A stretch of 64,000 nucleotides of DNA from Rhodanobacter sp. B04 (GTDB lineage: Bacteria > Pseudomonadota > Gammaproteobacteria > Xanthomonadales > Rhodanobacteraceae), in contig NZ_MUNV01000008.1 of the NCBI RefSeq assembly GCF_002001125.1, positions 1 through 64,000 of the forward strand, given 5' to 3'. Positions 60,402 through 64,000 of the stretch are shown here, piece by piece. Each line of letters opens with the position of its first letter. Within the stretch, counting starts at the first letter, position 1. Made by a program: the position numbers and the translations under genes. The notes under the pieces were generated by a model. That model did no database searches. It had not been told where the DNA came from and was given only the letters and a program-made list of their open reading frames with translations.

Positions 60402-61661
60402 ATGAATGAAACAGCTTCCTCGTCCCCGCGTCTGGCTGAGCCCACCTCGCGCCGTCCCAGCGTGGCCGTGCAGATCGGCAAGGTGAAGGTCGGCGGCGGT
60501 GCGCCGATCGTGGTGCAGTCGATGACCAACACCGACACCGAGGATCCGGCCAGCACCGCCAAGCAGATCGCCGAACTGGCGCGCGCCGGCTCCGAGCTGG
60601 TGCGCATCACGGTGAACACGCCTGCCGCCGCCGCGGCGGTGCCGCGCATCGCCGAGCGCCTGGCGATGATGGGCGTGGAAGTGCCGATCATCGGCGACTT
60701 CCATTACAACGGTCATCAGTTGCTGGAGGCCGAGCCGGCCTGTGCCGAGGCATTGGCGAAGTACCGCATCAACCCGGGCAACGTCGGTTTCGGCAAGAAG
60801 AAGGACAGCCAGTTCGCGGCCATCATCGAGAAGGCGATCCAGTACAACAAGCCGGTGCGCATCGGCGCCAACTGGGGCTCGCTCGACCAGAGCATGGTCG
60901 CCACCCTGATGGACGAGAACCACCAGCGCGCCCAGCCGTGGGATGCCTCGCATGTGGCGCGCGAGGCGTTGATCCGTTCGGCACTGGATTCCGCCGCTCG
61001 AGCCGAGGAGATCGGCTTGGCGCGCGATCGCATCATCCTGTCGTGCAAGGTCTCCGGCGTGCAGGAGCTGATCGCGGTGTACCGCGACCTTGCCGCGCGC
61101 TGCGACTATGCGCTGCATCTGGGCCTCACCGAGGCCGGCATGGGCTCCAAGGGCATCACCGCCTCCAGCGCGGCTCTGGCGGTGTTGTTGCAGGAAGGCC
61201 TCGGCGACACCATCCGCATCTCGCTGACGCCGGAGCCGGGCGCCTCGCGTACCGGCGAGGTGATCGTGGCGCAGGAGCTGCTGCAGACCATGGGCCTGCG
61301 TTCGTTCACGCCCCTGGTCACGGCCTGCCCGGGGTGCGGGCGCACCACCAGCGAATTCTTCCAGGAACTGGCGAAGACGGTGCAGGAGCACGTGCGCGAG
61401 CAGATGCCGTTGTGGCGGGTGAAATACGACGGCGTGGAGAACCTCACCCTGGCGGTGATGGGTTGCATCGTCAACGGACCGGGCGAATCCAAGCACGCCA
61501 ACATCGGCATCTCGCTGCCCGGCAACGGCGAGGCGCCCGCGGCGCCCGTATTCATCGACGGCGAGAAGGCGATGACCTTGCGCGGCGACAACATCGCCAA
61601 CGAATTCGTCGGCATCCTCGACGACTACGTGGCCCGCAAGTACACGGCGCGGGCCAGCTGA
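60402..61661 (+). CDS. ispG: 4-hydroxy-3-methylbut-2-en-1-yl diphosphate synthase
   Basis: The protein has 419 aa from the ATG at 60402. It carries the full IspG pattern: [13 protein letters not shown] near the start, [15 protein letters not shown] and GANWGSLD. The iron-sulfur cysteines are in [14 protein letters not shown] and [10 protein letters not shown]. It converts MEcPP to HMBPP with a [4Fe-4S] cluster, the penultimate MEP-pathway step. The start is preceded by a weak ribosome-binding site. An HD-GYP gene follows 105 bp downstream on the same strand. Confidence 0.95.
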   Translation: MNETASSSPRLAEPTSRRPSVAVQIGKVKVGGGAPIVVQSMTNTDTEDPASTAKQIAELARAGSELVRITVNTPAAAAAVPRIAERLAMMGVEVPIIGDFHYNGHQLLEAEPACAEALAKYRINPGNVGFGKKKDSQFAAIIEKAIQYNKPVRIGANWGSLDQSMVATLMDENHQRAQPWDASHVAREALIRSALDSAARAEEIGLARDRIILSCKVSGVQELIAVYRDLAARCDYALHLGLTEAGMGSKGITASSAALAVLLQEGLGDTIRISLTPEPGASRTGEVIVAQELLQTMGLRSFTPLVTACPGCGRTTSEFFQELAKTVQEHVREQMPLWRVKYDGVENLTLAVMGCIVNGPGESKHANIGISLPGNGEAPAAPVFIDGEKAMTLRGDNIANEFVGILDDYVARKYTARAS

Positions 61662-61766
61662 GGCTTCTGTCACACTGTCTTCGTGGTCGGTGCTTCACAC
61701 TTTCGCCTGTCCACGACGAAGCGTGGCGCGAATGCCGCGTGCGAGACCCCTCGCCGGAGCCTTGCC

Positions 61767-62579
61767 GTGAAGATCAATCCCCAATTCCGCATTGCCTTTT
61801 TCTATGTGCTGATCTCGGTGCTGTGGATCTGGTTTTCGGATCGCGCGCTGAACGCCCTGGTCCACGGACAGGCCGAACTCACCCTCCTGCAAAGCATCAA
61901 GGGCGGCTTGTTCGTGCTGGTCACCGGGGTCGTGCTGTACTGGATGATCGGCCGTGACCTGAGCCGGCTGGGGGCGATCAACCAGACGTTGCGGGACGGC
62001 CATCAGCAGTCGCTGCGTGTGCTGGTGTCGGCGATGGATATTCGCCACAAGGAAACCGGCGACCACTCCGACCGGGTGATGCGCATGGCCGCCGGCTTGG
62101 CCAGGTTCGCCGGCGTGCAGGGCGAGGCGCTGCACAACCTCATGCTGGGGGCGCTGCTGCACGACATCGGCAAGCTGGCCTTGCCCGATGCGGTGCTGAT
62201 CAAGCCGGGCAAGCTCGATGAGAACGAGATGACGCTGATGCGCCAGCATCCGCAGATCGGCTACGACTTGCTGCAACGGGTGGATTTCCTGCGTGGGGTT
62301 GCCGACATCCCGTACAGCCATCACGAACGCTGGGACGGTACCGGCTATCCGCAAGGTTTGCGCGGCGAGGCGATTCCGCTGGCGGCGCGGATTTTCAGCG
62401 TGGTCGACGTATGGGACGCGGTGATCACGGCGCGCGTCTACAAGCCGGCATGGCCGGAGGCGGACGTGCTGGATTACCTGCGCAAGGCCGCCGGCAGCCA
62501 GCTGGATCCGAATCTGGTGGCGCTGTTCCTGCAGCATCGCGAGGACATCAGAAAGCTCGGCGATGCCGTCAACGGCTGA
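61767..62579 (+). CDS. Membrane-bound HD-GYP domain protein, putative c-di-GMP phosphodiesterase
   Basis: The protein has 270 aa from a GTG at 61767 with GGAG upstream (61755-61758 region). Two membrane helices lie at about 8-24 and 44-61. The HD-GYP domain (about 85-250) has HD at 132-133 (LLHDIGK), HHERWDGTGYPQG at 185-197 (GYP 193-195) and ARIFSVVDVWDAV. Catalytic HD and GYP motifs are intact, so it can probably hydrolyse c-di-GMP. There is no receiver domain as in RpfG, so membrane sensing is likely. Confidence 0.9.
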   Translation: MKINPQFRIAFFYVLISVLWIWFSDRALNALVHGQAELTLLQSIKGGLFVLVTGVVLYWMIGRDLSRLGAINQTLRDGHQQSLRVLVSAMDIRHKETGDHSDRVMRMAAGLARFAGVQGEALHNLMLGALLHDIGKLALPDAVLIKPGKLDENEMTLMRQHPQIGYDLLQRVDFLRGVADIPYSHHERWDGTGYPQGLRGEAIPLAARIFSVVDVWDAVITARVYKPAWPEADVLDYLRKAAGSQLDPNLVALFLQHREDIRKLGDAVNG

Positions 62580-62594
62580 ATCTGCAGCGACTTG

Positions 62595-63341
62595 TCAGTC
62601 CGGCCGATCCGTTGCCCGATCCACGCACGGCTGCGATAGCCGTGGGGTGAGCCAGGCCCAGTTGCCAGTGGGTCCGGGCAACCGCGTAAGGCGTTCAACC
62701 TCCGACAGGTACCACGCACGCGGCACTTCGAGTGCACCCATGGACCGTGTGTGTGGATTGCTCACCTGGGCGTCGATCAGCGGAAATTCCAGTTCGCGCA
62801 GCAGCTGGGCCAGCGCTGTCAGGGCGATCTTCGAACCGCCGCTGACGGCGCTGAACATCGACTCGCCACAGAACAGCCGGCCGATCGCGACGCCATAGAT
62901 GCCGCCGATCAGGCGGGCGCCATCCCAGACCTCCATGCTGTGCGCATGGCCCTGGCGATGCAGCTGCGCATAGGCATCGATCATCGCCGGGACCAGCCAG
63001 GTACCTGACTCCCCGGCGCGCGGCGCGGCGCAGGCGCGGATCACCTGGTCGAACGCATGATCGACAGTCAATCGCCACGACTTGCCGGCAAGCTGGCGGC
63101 GCAGGCTGCGGTTGATCTTCAGGCTCCCGGTGCGAAACACGCAGCGCGGGTCCGGCGACCACCACAGGATCGGTTCGCCTTCGCTGAACCAGGGAAAGAT
63201 GCCGATGCTGTAGGCGGTGAGCAGCCGTGACGGTGACAGGTCGCCACCGAACGCCAGCAGCCCGTTCGGCTCGGCCAGGGCAGCGCGTGGATCGGGGAAA
63301 TGATCCGGTAGATCGGCGGCGAGCTGCGGCAGGTGGATCAT
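62595..63341 (-). CDS. aat: Leucyl/phenylalanyl-tRNA-protein transferase
   Basis: The protein has 248 aa. The Aat pattern is complete: GLLAFGGDLSPSRLLTAY, GIFPWFSEGEPILWWSPDPR and LIGGIYGVAIGRLFCGESMFS. It attaches Leu or Phe to N-terminal Lys or Arg of proteins, creating ClpAP N-degrons. The start overlaps the stop of the upstream GNAT-like gene by 4 bp (63338-63341), a common arrangement. It is convergent with the HD-GYP gene. Confidence 0.95.
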   Translation of the reverse strand: MIHLPQLAADLPDHFPDPRAALAEPNGLLAFGGDLSPSRLLTAYSIGIFPWFSEGEPILWWSPDPRCVFRTGSLKINRSLRRQLAGKSWRLTVDHAFDQVIRACAAPRAGESGTWLVPAMIDAYAQLHRQGHAHSMEVWDGARLIGGIYGVAIGRLFCGESMFSAVSGGSKIALTALAQLLRELEFPLIDAQVSNPHTRSMGALEVPRAWYLSEVERLTRLPGPTGNWAWLTPRLSQPCVDRATDRPD

Positions 63342-64000
63342 CGTCTGGCGTGGTCGGCGTACGGGCTGTGATGTTGCAGTTCGGCAGCATAAGCGTCGAC
63401 CGCTTCCGCCTCACGCGCAAGCGCGGTGGCCACGGCGGCGCGAAACCCCGGATTCAGCAGACAATGCCGCGAGTGCGTGCGCACCGGCAGAAAGCCGCGC
63501 GCCAGTTTGTGCTCACCTTGCGCGCCGGGCTCGAAGCGGATCAGCTGCTGCGCAATCGCATGCTCGATGCCGCGGTAGTAGCACAGCTCGAAATGCAGCC
63601 CTGGCACGTCCACCGAGGCACCCCAGTAGCGGCCGTACAGCACATGCTCGCTCTGCACGAACAACGCCATGGCGACGATGGACTGATCGTGGCGGGCCAG
63701 CGCCAGCTGCGCAGTCTGGCCCAGTGTGCCGAGCTGGCGGAAGAAGGCCGCGGTCAGCGCGGCATGGTTGCCCTTGGCATCGAAGGTGGCTTCGTACAGC
63801 GCATGCACCTGGCGCCATTCGTCGTGGCTGAGCGTGTCGCCGCTGCGCCATTCGATCAGCAGGTCGCTGGCGGCGACCTGGCTGCGCTCGCGCAGGATGT
63901 TCTTGCGCTTCTTGTGGTTGAGCGCGGCGAGGAAATCCGGAAAGTGCCGGTAGCCGCGGTTGTGCCAGTGGAACTGCACGTCCGAGCGGGCCAGCCAGTC
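63338..64000 (-). CDS. GNAT-like N-acetyltransferase (COG3146 type), 5' end beyond the window
   Basis: Residues visible here run from near the middle of the protein to its end and continue upstream past the window edge (DWLARSDVQFHWHNRGY is open at the border). Family-like segments are HFPDFLAALNHKKRKNI and GLHFELCYYRGIEHAI. The C-terminal part ends HHSPYADHARR. These proteins resemble peptidoglycan-peptide-forming GNAT enzymes and often sit beside aat, as here (4-bp overlap). The acceptor is unknown. Confidence 0.85.
   Translation of the reverse strand, partial: DWLARSDVQFHWHNRGYRHFPDFLAALNHKKRKNILRERSQVAASDLLIEWRSGDTLSHDEWRQVHALYEATFDAKGNHAALTAAFFRQLGTLGQTAQLALARHDQSIVAMALFVQSEHVLYGRYWGASVDVPGLHFELCYYRGIEHAIAQQLIRFEPGAQGEHKLARGFLPVRTHSRHCLLNPGFRAAVATALAREAEAVDAYAAELQHHSPYADHARR

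Noticed and set aside
1-64000. Integron cassette array as an explanation of the left-end repeats
   Set aside because: The repeat lacks the paired core sites of attC, and no integrase gene is visible in the window.
1-64000. tRNA, rRNA, CRISPR array or prophage
   Set aside because: No cloverleaf-like sequence, no regular spacer-repeat series and no phage structural genes were found by reading both strands.

Overview
The window is about 64 kb of GC-rich chromosomal DNA from a gammaproteobacterium. The gene families point to the Xanthomonadales, probably Rhodanobacteraceae (Rhodanobacter/Dyella/Luteibacter-like). Supporting signs are ParE, a Tat-exported high-potential iron-sulfur protein, an mtnB-mtnD-mtnC methionine-salvage cluster, DUF4199 beside a short LuxR protein, an HD-GYP protein and a GH18-NodB-GT2 fusion. 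The family assignment is inference. No rRNA, tRNA, CRISPR array, insertion sequence or prophage was recognised.

Left arm (1-12 kb): small accessory genes. These are a GFA-family protein, an exported proline-iminopeptidase-like hydrolase and a small membrane protein, with a short repeat in front of each. A membrane-anchored LuxR regulator with a DUF4199 protein follows, then an exported esterase, a divergent AraC/SDR pair, an SDR reductase, an exported PepSY protein, a BPSL0067/STY0301 pair that resembles a cell-wall hydrolase effector with its periplasmic immunity protein, and a class-C-type serine hydrolase.

12-20 kb: methionine salvage (mtnB-mtnD-mtnC, minus strand) with a legumain-like C13 protease directly downstream. 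A perfect 14-bp palindrome lies on the mtnB 5' end. Then come the divergent HiPIP gene, two tandem APC amino-acid permeases, a NUDIX hydrolase, 3-hydroxyanthranilate dioxygenase and an exported fasciclin protein.

20-34 kb: parE, an ABC exporter, lipoprotein MsrA, arylamine N-acetyltransferase, an S4 RNA-binding protein, a barnase-like exported RNase with barstar, DUF72, a PAP2 phosphatase, and exported serine hydrolase, esterase and DUF3761 proteins.

34-47 kb: a large MscS-type channel, a GFA gene broken by one in-frame stop, two ABC exporters, a REP-type inverted repeat, a GNAT enzyme and a MurJ-family flippase. An ECF sigma factor, a membrane protein in the anti-sigma position and YigZ follow, each overlapping the next by 4 bp, and then YehS.

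47-64 kb: a convergent restriction-modification pair with overlapping 3' ends, the GH18-NodB-GT2 polysaccharide enzyme, YdcF, an aldehyde dehydrogenase, a slipin, xseA, an acetyl-CoA hydrolase/transferase, ispG, an HD-GYP protein, aat and a truncated GNAT-like gene that runs off the right edge.

The right half is mostly housekeeping. The most accessory-looking parts are 0-10 kb, the barnase/barstar locus and the restriction-modification locus.
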